Positions 1 to 7,010 of a stretch of DNA of 40,850 nt are shown here, in pieces. Made by a program: the position numbers and the translations under genes. The notes beneath the pieces are model-generated. The model did not search any database. It was not told where the DNA came from and worked only from the letters and a program-made list of their open reading frames with translations. The stretch comes from Sulfurovum sp. (lineage in GTDB: Bacteria; Campylobacterota; Campylobacteria; Campylobacterales; Sulfurovaceae), in contig WGDG01000116.1 of assembly GCA_015493425.1 (NCBI GenBank), positions 1 to 40,850 on the forward strand, read 5' to 3'. Numbering within the stretch: position 1 is the first letter of the stretch; each line of letters begins with the position of its first letter.

Positions 1-24
1 AGACAACTATTCTGAAGGAAACCT

Positions 25-954
25 ATGATTAGTTTTATAATTCCAACTTACAATGCTGAACTTTATATAGCTAAATTATTATCTATACTTAAAATACAAA
101 CATTAAAAGACTATGAACTTATCATAATTGATTCCTCATCAAAAGATAAAACAGTAGAGATAGCAAAAAAGTACACAAATAATGTAACAGTCATACCTCA
201 AAATGAATTTGATCATGGGGGAACACGTGCTAAAGCAGCACAACTTGCCAAAGGTGAAATATTGGTATTTCTCACACAGGATGCACTTCCGTATGATGCA
301 TATACTATAGAAAATATTGTAAAAGTTTTTGAAAATGAAAAAATTGGTGCTGCCTATGGCAGACAATTAAGTTATGACGATACTAATCTATTTGGCAAGC
401 ACCTAAGGCAATTCAATTATGGAGAGCAATCATATATTAGAAGCAAAAAAGATATAGAAAAATATGGTTTAAAAACTGCTTTCTTGTCCGACAGTTTTGC
501 AGCATACAAAAAAAGTGCATTGGAAAGTATTGGCTGGTTTAAAGATGGCTTGATTTTGGGTGAAGACACTTACGCCGGTGCTAAATTGATATTGTCCGGT
601 TATAGTCTTGCGTATGTGGCAGAGGCCAAAGTGTATCATTCTCACAGTTATACAGTAGGTGAAGAGTTTAAACGCTATTTTGATATTGGCGTATTTCATC
701 AGTCTGAGAGTTGGATTTTAGAGGAATTTGGCAAAGCCGAAGGTGAAGGGATGAAATATATTCAATCAGAAATAAATTATTTATTGGCTAATAGAGCCTG
801 GTATCTACTTCCAGAGTTCTTTGTAAGAAACGCAATGAAGTATACAGGCTATAAACTTGGGCAAAATTATAAAAAGTTACCAAAAGGGCTGATAAAAAAA
901 ATAAGTATGCATCATCGTTGGTGGGATAAAAAAGATGAGTGTATCATAACCTAA
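25..954 (+). CDS. Family 2 glycosyltransferase, rhamnosyltransferase-like
   Basis: The 309-residue protein has a GT-A fold signature. It opens with a FIIPTYN strand at residues 4-10, followed by a DSSSKD nucleotide-binding stretch at 36-41. A FDHGGTR motif at 62-68, typical of rhamnosyltransferase-like GT2 enzymes, precedes a TQDA segment at 84-87 in the place of the DxD metal site. An ED pair at 180-181 is the likely catalytic acid region. It probably adds a sugar to a lipid-linked O-antigen or capsule repeat at the cytoplasmic face. The ATG follows a GAAGGA ribosome site at 13-18. The gene is visibly more AT-rich than the housekeeping genes downstream, as expected for exchanged polysaccharide genes. 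The sugar specificity cannot be read from sequence. Confidence 0.85.
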   Translation: MISFIIPTYNAELYIAKLLSILKIQTLKDYELIIIDSSSKDKTVEIAKKYTNNVTVIPQNEFDHGGTRAKAAQLAKGEILVFLTQDALPYDAYTIENIVKVFENEKIGAAYGRQLSYDDTNLFGKHLRQFNYGEQSYIRSKKDIEKYGLKTAFLSDSFAAYKKSALESIGWFKDGLILGEDTYAGAKLILSGYSLAYVAEAKVYHSHSYTVGEEFKRYFDIGVFHQSESWILEEFGKAEGEGMKYIQSEINYLLANRAWYLLPEFFVRNAMKYTGYKLGQNYKKLPKGLIKKISMHHRWWDKKDECIIT

Positions 955-962
955 ACCGGAGA

Positions 963-976
963 GGACGATATCGTCC
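963..976. repeat. Perfect 14-bp palindrome GGACGATATCGTCC
   Basis: This self-complementary sequence lies 8 bases after the glycosyltransferase stop codon and is followed by a weaker GGCTT/AAGCC dyad at 977-998. No T-run follows, so it is not a standard intrinsic terminator. It resembles the GGACGCATC...GATGCGTCC stem inside the manB-like gene at 17671-17694. Confidence 0.6.
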
Positions 977-1012
977 GGCTTGAAGATGACTTTAAGCCAA
1001 ACTGAATTTTGC

Positions 1013-1018
1013 TATAAT
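1013..1018 (+). promoter_or_regulatory. Candidate -10 element for the WbaP-like gene
   Basis: TATAAT in the context TTTTGCTATAATAG lies 24 bases before the TTG start. No good -35 box is present; TTTAAG at 991-996 is the nearest at a 16-base spacing. In Campylobacterota a strong -10 with a weak -35 is usual. Confidence 0.5.
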
Positions 1019-1042
1019 AGCTGAAAAATAAAAGAGAAAACC

Positions 1043-2356
1043 TTGAAAGAAATATACTCAAAGTCTATATTACTCATTCTTGATACCCTGGCCATCGCTT
1101 TATCTATAATTGTTGGATATTGGCTGCGAATACTCTTTGATGATTCTTTTGTGAGTACCTTTGGACACAGTCTTTCTCTCTATCTCTATTTTCCGCTTAT
1201 CTATATAGCCACACTTGCCATGCTCTATTATGAGGGTGTCTACACCAAAAGGTATGATTTTTGGCATGAGACAAGGCAAATCACCAAAGCGCTGCTTTTG
1301 GCTTTTGTGCTCGTAATGGCATTTCTTGCAATGAGTAAATCCATAGGCAGTTACTCCAGAGCTACCATCATTTTTATATTTGCATGTATGCTGCTTTTTA
1401 TTCCTCTCTTTAAACTCATAGGGAAAAAACTCCTTTACCGTTATAAGCTATGGCAGAAACAGGCTTCAGTTTACAGTAATGATCCATTTGTTACCAAAGA
1501 GATATTTGGAAACCACTACCTTGGTTATATACCATCAGATACACCTGAAACAGTTTTTGTAAATTCAGAAGGAGTAGACGCCAAAAGACTTCATAAGATC
1601 ATCGACACTGAAATACAAAAAACAGATGAAGTCATTTTTGTACCTCTCATTAATGAGTATGATTTAACCCAGTCAACCATTTACCAGCTGTCCAACACGC
1701 GAACCAATATGATTGTCTACAAAAACCGTTTGAAAAGCAGATATCGGGAATTCATTCATATTACTTTCAACTACCTGCTTGCGATTGCCCTGCTGCCTGT
1801 TTTATTACCTATTATAGGCATCATAGCCGTGCTTATCAAAAAGGAATCTCCGGGTCCTGTATTTTTCGCCCATACACGTATAGGCAAGCATGGCAAGCCC
1901 ATTCCTACGCTCAAGTTCAGAAGCATGTATGCCGATGCACAGGAGCGGCTGGAAAAACTGCTTGAGACTGACCCCAATATACGCAAAGAGTGGGAAGAAA
2001 ACTTCAAACTCAAAAATGATCCAAGGGTGACAAAAATCGGTTCTTTTTTACGTAAGACCTCACTCGATGAACTGCCACAGATTTTTAATGTACTCAAAGG
2101 TGAAATGAACTTTGTCGGACCAAGACCGGTCATACAGCAGGAGATAGATCAGTATTACAAAGAAGATGCTATCTACTACTTTATGGTAAAGCCTGGTATT
2201 ACAGGTCTCTGGCAGGTAAGCGGCCGGAGTGATACAGACTATGATTTCAGGGTGGCCACAGACAAGTGGTATGTCTCTAACTGGTCACTTTGGCTTGATA
2301 TTGTCATTCTTTTCAAAACGGTAAAAGTCGTTTTGAAACGTGAAGGAGCGTATTAG
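1043..2356 (+). CDS. wbaP: Polyprenyl-phosphate sugar-phosphate transferase, WbaP/WcaJ-like
   Basis: This 437-residue integral membrane enzyme would start O-antigen or exopolysaccharide assembly by moving a hexose-1-phosphate from a UDP-sugar to undecaprenyl phosphate. Hydrophobic segments at about 8-30, 45-63, 83-98 and 107-126 precede a soluble linker, another membrane segment at 240-265, and the catalytic Bac_transf domain. That domain shows KFRSMYADA (291-299), RKTSLDELPQ (337-346), FVGPRP (357-362) and PGITGLWQVSGR (384-395). The length fits the long, five-membrane-segment class. The start is TTG, with an AAGAG-type ribosome site before it. Wzz follows 120 bases downstream, which supports a Wzy/Wzz-dependent polysaccharide. 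Galactose versus glucose as substrate cannot be decided. The last 46 bases hold a hairpin, and the stop codon runs straight into a heptamer array. Confidence 0.88.
   Translation: MKEIYSKSILLILDTLAIALSIIVGYWLRILFDDSFVSTFGHSLSLYLYFPLIYIATLAMLYYEGVYTKRYDFWHETRQITKALLLAFVLVMAFLAMSKSIGSYSRATIIFIFACMLLFIPLFKLIGKKLLYRYKLWQKQASVYSNDPFVTKEIFGNHYLGYIPSDTPETVFVNSEGVDAKRLHKIIDTEIQKTDEVIFVPLINEYDLTQSTIYQLSNTRTNMIVYKNRLKSRYREFIHITFNYLLAIALLPVLLPIIGIIAVLIKKESPGPVFFAHTRIGKHGKPIPTLKFRSMYADAQERLEKLLETDPNIRKEWEENFKLKNDPRVTKIGSFLRKTSLDELPQIFNVLKGEMNFVGPRPVIQQEIDQYYKEDAIYYFMVKPGITGLWQVSGRSDTDYDFRVATDKWYVSNWSLWLDIVILFKTVKVVLKREGAY
2311..2338. repeat. Hairpin at the 3' end of the WbaP-like gene
   Basis: TTTCAAAACG at 2311-2320 is the exact reverse complement of CGTTTTGAAA at 2329-2338, with an 8-base loop. 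It lies within the coding sequence, 17 bases before the heptamer array. Other heptamer arrays in this window also have a hairpin on this side. Confidence 0.6.
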
Positions 2357-2397
2357 AGGATTGAGGATTGAGGATTGAGGATTGAGGATTGAGGATT
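2356..2397 (+). repeat. Tandem heptamer array, six perfect GAGGATT units
   Basis: Six identical 7-bp units occupy 42 bases, and the first G is also the last base of the TAG stop of the preceding gene. The same heptamer, in the opposite orientation, recurs inside the manB-like gene at 17641-17668. On this strand the array holds a TGA in every reading frame once there are three or more units. Confidence 0.97.
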
Positions 2398-2476
2398 TTG
2401 ACATAGATTTCTACTGTTGTCAAGTACTCATATGCAATAATGCTGTTAAATGAAAACCAACTAAAAGGAAAAAGAA

Positions 2477-3082
2477 TTGCAAAACGAAACACAGTGTGTA
2501 CAGGCAGACACCATTGACCTGCGTGAACTATGGGCAATACTTGTCAAGAGGAAAAAACTTATAGCCAGCGTAACTGTTCTTGTGACACTGGCAGCAATCA
2601 TCTATGTATTTATAGCAAAACCTGTCTACTCCGGGAGCGTTACAGTCGAAATAGGCAAAGTGGTCAACAAAGAAAAAGCTGCAGATGGATCGTTGGTGTT
2701 AAGGGTCTACGATCTTGACAATGTCAATGACCTTGCCAAAATAGTCAGCCAAACAACCGGAGTAAGCACTTCTGTACCAAAAAGAACGAAACTGCTTCAA
2801 TTGAGTGCTACACATACCGACAAAGAGCAAATTGAAAAAGATTTGAAAGGCGCACTCCGGTTCATCAAAGAACGTCACCAAAAAATGGCAAAAGTCTATT
2901 CCCTTCCAGGTTCAGAAGTAGTTATGTCGCATGAAATCGCCCCTGTTTCGATAGGGGATGTTCCTATTAAACCAAAGAAGAAACTCATTGTGATCGTTGC
3001 ATTCATTACCGGACTGATGTTTTCTATTTTTCTTGCGTTCTTTTTAGAATTCATCAAAGGTATAAAGAAGGATAATGAATGA
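2477..3082 (+). CDS. wzz: Short Wzz-like polysaccharide chain-length regulator
   Basis: The 201-residue inner-membrane protein has the Wzz arrangement. A short cytoplasmic N-terminus with DLRELWAILVKRKK leads to a first membrane helix at about 28-47. A periplasmic region follows, then the PIKPKKK proline-basic motif at 163-169 and a second helix at about 169-192 with a short cytoplasmic tail. Such proteins oligomerise and set the modal length of Wzy-polymerised chains. At about 200 residues it is shorter than the usual 300-plus, so the periplasmic domain is reduced. The start is TTG after AAAAGGA (2464-2470). It follows the WbaP-like gene on the same strand and is probably cotranscribed with it. 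The function is inferred from architecture, not from a close match. Confidence 0.75.
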   Translation: MQNETQCVQADTIDLRELWAILVKRKKLIASVTVLVTLAAIIYVFIAKPVYSGSVTVEIGKVVNKEKAADGSLVLRVYDLDNVNDLAKIVSQTTGVSTSVPKRTKLLQLSATHTDKEQIEKDLKGALRFIKERHQKMAKVYSLPGSEVVMSHEIAPVSIGDVPIKPKKKLIVIVAFITGLMFSIFLAFFLEFIKGIKKDNE

Positions 3083-3119
3083 TGAAAATGTTGCATGGTA
3101 CTCTTTTGGGTTTGGGTGC

Positions 3120-3125
3120 TATAAT
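3120..3125 (+). promoter_or_regulatory. Candidate -10 element for trpS
   Basis: TATAAT at 3120-3125 lies 29 bases before the trpS ATG, downstream of a T/G-rich stretch. No -35 box at the right spacing is evident. Confidence 0.45.
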
Positions 3126-3154
3126 TCGCTAAATAATTTGCAATAGGAGAGCAC

Positions 3155-4120
3155 ATGCGGGTACTGACAGGGATACAGGCTTCAGGGAAGCTGCACATAG
3201 GAAACTATTTTGGCGCGATGAAGCCGATGGTGGAGCTGCAGGAGGAGCATGAGCTCTTTACCTTCATTGCCAACTATCACTCACTTACCAGTTCAACTGA
3301 TGCAGCGACACTTAAACAGTACACCATCGATGCGGCCATAGACTACCTCTCAATAGGCATTGACCCAGAAAAGACCACCTTTTGGGTACAGAGCCATGTA
3401 CCGCAGGTGCTGGAGCTCTACTGGGTGCTCTCCAAGTTTACACCCATGGGGCTTCTGGAACGTGCACACTCCTATAAAGACAAAGTTGCAAAAGGTATTC
3501 CCGCTTCACACGCACTCTTCAGCTACCCTGTGCTGATGGCTGCTGACATTCTGCTTTACGATGTGCAGAAGGTACCCGTAGGCAAAGACCAGATACAGCA
3601 CCTCGAGATCACCCGTGACATTGCCGTGAAATTCAACAACGAATATGGTGAACTTTTTGTACTTCCCGAAGCGATGGTCAACGAAGATGTCGCAACTATT
3701 CCGGGTATCGACGGTCAGAAGATGAGTAAAAGCTACGGCAATGCCATAGACCTCTTTATGGAGAGTGAAAAGGCTCTACAGAAGCGTTGTAACAAGATTA
3801 TATCATCCTCTACACCCCTGGGTGAACCGCTGGAGTGGGAAGGGTGCCACATTTACAATCTTGCTGCACTCTTTCTGGACGATGAAGGGAAAAAAGAACT
3901 ACAGGAACGTTACAAGAGTGGCAAAGAAGGGTACGGGCACTTCAAAAAGTATCTCAAAGAGCTCATCTGGGAAGAGCTCGAGGAGGCAAGAGAAAGACGC
4001 GCTTACTATCTTGAGCATATCGATGAAGTCCATGACATTCTGGCGCTTGGTGCCCAAAAGGCAGGTGCCATAGCCACAGCCAAAATGGAAAAGGTCAGAG
4101 AGGCTGTCGGCCTCCTCTAA
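3155..4120 (+). CDS. trpS: Tryptophanyl-tRNA synthetase
   Basis: This class I aminoacyl-tRNA synthetase of 321 residues charges tRNA-Trp with tryptophan in the cytosol. The HIGH-type signature is HIGN at 14-17 and the KMSKS loop is at 189-193. The family's adenylate/tryptophan site segment DQIQHLE lies at 145-151. The length is normal for bacterial TrpRS. The ATG has a good AGGAGA ribosome site at 3145-3150. It ends 3 bases before the end of the convergent gene at 4124, so no terminator fits between them. Confidence 0.97.
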   Translation: MRVLTGIQASGKLHIGNYFGAMKPMVELQEEHELFTFIANYHSLTSSTDAATLKQYTIDAAIDYLSIGIDPEKTTFWVQSHVPQVLELYWVLSKFTPMGLLERAHSYKDKVAKGIPASHALFSYPVLMAADILLYDVQKVPVGKDQIQHLEITRDIAVKFNNEYGELFVLPEAMVNEDVATIPGIDGQKMSKSYGNAIDLFMESEKALQKRCNKIISSSTPLGEPLEWEGCHIYNLAALFLDDEGKKELQERYKSGKEGYGHFKKYLKELIWEELEEARERRAYYLEHIDEVHDILALGAQKAGAIATAKMEKVREAVGLL

Positions 4121-4123
4121 ACC

Positions 4124-4573
4124 CTACTCTCCGACTATGCTTTCAAGCTCGTCGCCAATGGTATCACCATTTTGCGCCGTTTTTGGTTTGACATCTTCCA
4201 GGCTTTCCTCGGAGGTTGTCTCTTTTTTCTTCGTATAGTTCTCAAGACTCTCCACATAGGCTTTTTTACCGTCTGTTTTCAATGCCGCCTCTACTTCGTT
4301 TGAAGTTTCTTCACTCTGAACCTTGACAGTATTTTTTGTACTCTCTTTAGTCGGATCGACCTTCACATCTTTGTCTTCACCATAGGATTCAAGACTCTCC
4401 AGGTAAGCTTTCTTCTGTGCTTTTTTATCCGGATGGCTCTGTTCCGGATTTACTACCGCTACAACGTCATAATTTTCCTTTATCATATTGTACTTGACAA
4501 CAAGTACAATTACGAGTAGAAAAAGCAGTACCACAAGCGATACAATGAGGTTGTCTAAAAATTTTTTCATCAC
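4124..4573 (-). CDS. Membrane-anchored small protein with an internal duplicated motif
   Basis: I do not recognise this 149-residue protein. A single hydrophobic helix at about 9-27 follows a short basic N-terminus (MMKK), predicting an inner-membrane anchor with the rest hydrophilic and highly charged. Two near-identical motifs occur 49 residues apart: KKAYLESLESY at 54-64 and KKAYVESLENY at 103-113. They are separated by Lys/Glu/Thr-rich, probably disordered sequence. It is the last gene of a minus-strand trio, 7 bases after the downstream rhodanese, so it may work with the two exported rhodaneses. No catalytic motif is visible. The repeated amphipathic motif suggests a binding or assembly role, which is inference. 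Confidence 0.7.
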   Translation of the reverse strand: MMKKFLDNLIVSLVVLLFLLVIVLVVKYNMIKENYDVVAVVNPEQSHPDKKAQKKAYLESLESYGEDKDVKVDPTKESTKNTVKVQSEETSNEVEAALKTDGKKAYVESLENYTKKKETTSEESLEDVKPKTAQNGDTIGDELESIVGE

Positions 4574-4580
4574 AGGCTCC

Positions 4581-5192
4581 TTAGTTGGTTACCGTTGTAA
4601 AGCCGAGGATCTTCCACATCTGGAATCCTCCCCGGTAGTACAGGATCTTATCGGCAGGATACCCCAGTTTTAAAAAGGCTTTAATGAATGCTGCAGATTT
4701 TTTGCACCACAGACCGTGACAGTAGAATGCCACTGTTCGCGCCTTGGAAGCATCAAGCGTGCCGTCTGCCAGACGTTTGGCTCCCAGTACACGAATGATC
4801 TTTTCCATTTTATCATGGTCATTTATGACCTTGAATGGAATATTGACCGCTCCAGGAATGGACTCTTTTTGGTAATATGCTTTTGAGCGCAGATCGACCA
4901 GAAGCCCCTCTTTTTTATTGACTTTGTTCTTCAGAAAGCCAAGCAGTTCCACTTCACCGATTGTACGTACTTGATCATTGATTTTAATGGGTTGGATCGG
5001 GTGTCCGAGATGATAGGTTTTTGCATACTCCCCGGTCAGCTTGTTCTTTGTATCCTGAATGCGGTGAATTTTGACCGCCTTACCTTTATGGTATACATAA
5101 ATATACGAAATTTCCGGGGTGATTTTTACTTTATCATATTGTCCGGCAACAGCAAGTGTTGCCACCGATAGAAAAATAATAATCCGTTTCAT
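4581..5192 (-). CDS. Exported rhodanese-like protein (downstream paralogue)
   Basis: The 203-residue protein has an N-terminal signal peptide (MKRIIIFLSVATLAVAG) and a single rhodanese domain from about residue 78. Visible elements are LLVDLRSK (97-104), the substrate loop FYCHGLWCKKS (156-166) with Cys158 at the catalytic position and a second Cys163, and the family's YYRGGFQMW element (185-193). Rhodaneses move sulfane sulfur onto acceptors such as thiols or cyanide. A periplasmic pair would suit a sulfur oxidiser, but the acceptor is unknown. It is a tandem paralogue of the gene at 5194, starting 1 base after that gene ends. An active-site loop with two Cys (CxGxWC) is less common than the single-Cys rhodanese loop. 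Confidence 0.85.
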   Translation of the reverse strand: MKRIIIFLSVATLAVAGQYDKVKITPEISYIYVYHKGKAVKIHRIQDTKNKLTGEYAKTYHLGHPIQPIKINDQVRTIGEVELLGFLKNKVNKKEGLLVDLRSKAYYQKESIPGAVNIPFKVINDHDKMEKIIRVLGAKRLADGTLDASKARTVAFYCHGLWCKKSAAFIKAFLKLGYPADKILYYRGGFQMWKILGFTTVTN

Positions 5193-5193
5193 A

Positions 5194-5811
5194 TTACTGC
5201 TCCTTCTTTGGTACGATGGTTGTCAGTCCAAGCAGCTGCCATGCCTGCATACCGCCGCGATAATACTTTAATTTTTCAGGGGGATAACCAATCTCTATCA
5301 ATGCGTGAATCGCCGTAGGGGACTGCCCACACCATGCACCGTTACAGTAAAAAAGCAGTTCTTTGGCATTTCTAAAATCATACTCGCCTTCGCGGTCGTA
5401 CACCACACCGAGCGATTTCAGTACCGCTTCGCGCTCCGGCGTATCGTTCAGAAATATTTTAAACGGGATATTCCTTGCAGTGGGAATAGCCGATTTGTAG
5501 TACCAATTTGGCAGTCTTGCATCAATAAATACACCTTGGTGATTTTTAATAAAATCAAGCAGCTCAAGCTCTCCGTAGGTCTCCACCTTGGAAGCTGCTT
5601 CAAAGGGCTGGATGAAAAACGGCGGCGAAGGACGCGAAGTCAATGCGTACGTATTGGTAAGATAGCTTCCCGGCCGCTGTTCGCGTTCTATTTTATAGGT
5701 TTTTCCGTTGGCATCTGTGACTTCTACAAATGGTACGCCGTCGGTAATCTCTACCGTTGCTGCCTGAAGCATACAGGCCGCAGCACTGAGTGCTATTATC
5801 ATCTGTTTCAT
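5194..5811 (-). CDS. Exported rhodanese-like protein (upstream paralogue)
   Basis: I place the start at the ATG at 5811 because an AGGAGAG ribosome site precedes it and the protein then begins with a signal peptide (MKQMIIALSAAACMLQA). An upstream in-frame ATG at 5883 would bury that peptide behind 24 polar residues. The resulting 205-residue protein carries one rhodanese domain: VFIDARL (94-100), active loop FYCNGAWCGQS (154-164) with Cys156 and Cys161, and YYRGGMQAWQ (183-192). It shares the CxGxWC loop and overall layout with the next gene, so the two arose by duplication. It is the first gene of a probable three-gene operon ending at 4124. Periplasmic sulfur transfer is the likely role. 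Confidence 0.85.
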   Translation of the reverse strand: MKQMIIALSAAACMLQAATVEITDGVPFVEVTDANGKTYKIEREQRPGSYLTNTYALTSRPSPPFFIQPFEAASKVETYGELELLDFIKNHQGVFIDARLPNWYYKSAIPTARNIPFKIFLNDTPEREAVLKSLGVVYDREGEYDFRNAKELLFYCNGAWCGQSPTAIHALIEIGYPPEKLKYYRGGMQAWQLLGLTTIVPKKEQ

Positions 5812-6069
5812 GCTCTCTCCTTTATGTGATTGAAGCCATCCATAAAGGTTATGAAGAGGTAACGATTCATTGCAGTATCTCACTGTAATGGGCAGATATA
5901 CTATCCTGTAGAGGATATATACCTTTCCGACCTTGCTTCACAACAAGTGTGGCTTTTTCCATACAGTTTAACCGTATATGCCCATTGTAGACCCAATATA
6001 CTTAGTATTATATTAGTTTTGTTATTTTTTAATGATAATTTATATTAATATATTTAGTAGTTATTTTAC
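5812..6069. other. AT-rich intergenic region upstream of the rhodanese operon
   Basis: This 258-base gap separates the end of murI from the start of the upstream rhodanese; both are on the minus strand. It should hold the rhodanese promoter. An imperfect dyad TATCC/GGATA with TATA extensions lies at about 5896-5921 and could be an operator. The murI-proximal part (6000-6060) is almost pure A/T with no stable hairpin. No ORF or RNA gene is seen. Confidence 0.5.
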
Positions 6070-6858
6070 TTATAAGGTTAAAGAAACGGAGGAGACCGGC
6101 ACCTTCTTGCCAATCAGGTTTGAGATACTCTTTTCCTCAATCTCGCCGGTAGCATAAATATGAAGTTTCGTTGTGCCCTCATTTTGATGCCCTTTTTCCC
6201 GGGCAAGCACCAAAAGCCGCTTTGCGATCGCATCTCCGGTATGAATAAGGTTCAGATGATGTACCATGATCTTTTCGATCAAACTGGAAACCAGCGGATA
6301 GTGGGTACAGCCCAGTACAATGGTATCGACTCCCTCTTTTTGCATCGGCTCCAGCCAGTTGCGCAGCATGGTTTCGGTTTCAGGATGCTCTGTTTTTCCC
6401 TGTTCTATCTGCTCAACAAGGCCGGGACAGGCCTGTTCATAGAGGCTGATCTCCCTTTTGCCCACATGAGCATCGACAAGTTGCTGATATTTCTCACCCT
6501 GAAGTGTCGCCGGTGTTGCCAGTACCCCCACCTTGCCGCTGCGTGTCGTTTCAATGGCAGGTTTTATGCCGGGTTCCGTACCGACAATAATAAGCTCAGG
6601 GTAGGTTTCCCGAAGTGTTTCAATAGCAGCGGAAGTAGCCGTATTGCAGGCAACCACCAGTGCATCGATATGGTGTTTTTCAATAAAGTAGCGCGTAATA
6701 TCAAGTGAATAGGAAAGTATCTCTGCTTGTGTCTTTTCACCATAAGGTGCATGTTGGGTATCGGCAATGTAGTAGAGTTCAGCACCCTTGAGGGTAGAGA
6801 GGATGGACTTTACGACGGTGAGGCCGCCCAAACCGGAATCAAACACACCTACTTTCAT
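6070..6858 (-). CDS. murI: Glutamate racemase
   Basis: This 262-residue cytosolic enzyme interconverts L- and D-glutamate for peptidoglycan. The two catalytic cysteines are in ACNTA (Cys71) and GCTHYP (Cys184). The N-terminal FDSGLGG (6-12) carries the conserved Asp-Ser. The length is typical. The start codon lies inside a perfect 11-bp stem hairpin (6852-6876), and no convincing Shine-Dalgarno precedes it on the minus strand; GAGA 7 bases upstream is the best candidate. It follows rho on the same strand after 149 bases filled with hairpins and a heptamer array. Confidence 0.96.
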   Translation of the reverse strand: MKVGVFDSGLGGLTVVKSILSTLKGAELYYIADTQHAPYGEKTQAEILSYSLDITRYFIEKHHIDALVVACNTATSAAIETLRETYPELIIVGTEPGIKPAIETTRSGKVGVLATPATLQGEKYQQLVDAHVGKREISLYEQACPGLVEQIEQGKTEHPETETMLRNWLEPMQKEGVDTIVLGCTHYPLVSSLIEKIMVHHLNLIHTGDAIAKRLLVLAREKGHQNEGTTKLHIYATGEIEEKSISNLIGKKVPVSSVSLTL

Positions 6859-6876
6859 GAGAGATTCTCATGAAAG
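6852..6876. repeat. Perfect hairpin over the murI start codon
   Basis: CTTTCATGAGA at 6852-6862 and TCTCATGAAAG at 6866-6876 are exact reverse complements around a 3-base loop. The murI ATG (complement of 6856-6858) is within the first arm, so the stem would pair the start codon in the mRNA. Confidence 0.75.
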
Positions 6877-6891
6877 AGTGAATAGTTTCGG

Positions 6892-6920
6892 AAAGCTTTG
6901 ATGAAACAAAGCTTTTTTTT
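6892..6920 (+). terminator. Hairpin plus T-run, terminator-like on the plus strand
   Basis: AAAGCTTTG (6892-6900) pairs with CAAAGCTTT (6907-6915) around a 6-base loop and runs into eight T residues at 6913-6920. It would terminate plus-strand transcription, yet both flanking genes are on the minus strand. It may block antisense transcripts entering rho, or be part of the local repeat cluster. Confidence 0.4.
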
Positions 6921-6927
6921 CATAAAG

Positions 6928-6944
6928 GCATTGCGACGCAATGC
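6928..6944. repeat. Small hairpin GCATTGC-GAC-GCAATGC
   Basis: A 7-bp perfect stem with a 3-base loop. The same hairpin with one compensatory base-pair change (T-A to C-G) occurs at 40702-40718 between hisH and hisA. Confidence 0.7.
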
Positions 6945-6952
6945 AAACCTAC

Positions 6953-6980
6953 ACTCCTCACTCCTCACTCCTCACTCCTC
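6953..6980 (-). repeat. Tandem heptamer array, four ACTCCTC units (GAGGAGT on the minus strand)
   Basis: Four perfect 7-bp units, with a partial fifth to 6983, lie downstream of the rho stop codon. The purine-rich strand is the rho coding strand. The unit differs from the GAGGATT array at 2356 by one base. Confidence 0.95.
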
Positions 6981-6983
6981 ACT

Positions 6984-7010
6984 TGACAAAAGTGCGCTGC
7001 ACTTTTGTCA
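6984..7010 (-). repeat. Perfect 12-bp hairpin overlapping the rho stop codon
   Basis: TGACAAAAGTGC (6984-6995) and GCACTTTTGTCA (6999-7010) flank a 3-base loop. On the minus strand the first arm begins with the rho TGA stop. No T-run follows; the heptamer array does. The GTGC-AGC-GCAC core (minus strand) is also found in the hairpin beside the hisH array. Confidence 0.8.

Noticed and set aside
2356..2397. Possible CRISPR array
   Set aside because: The units are 7 bp, contiguous and without spacers; no cas genes are nearby.
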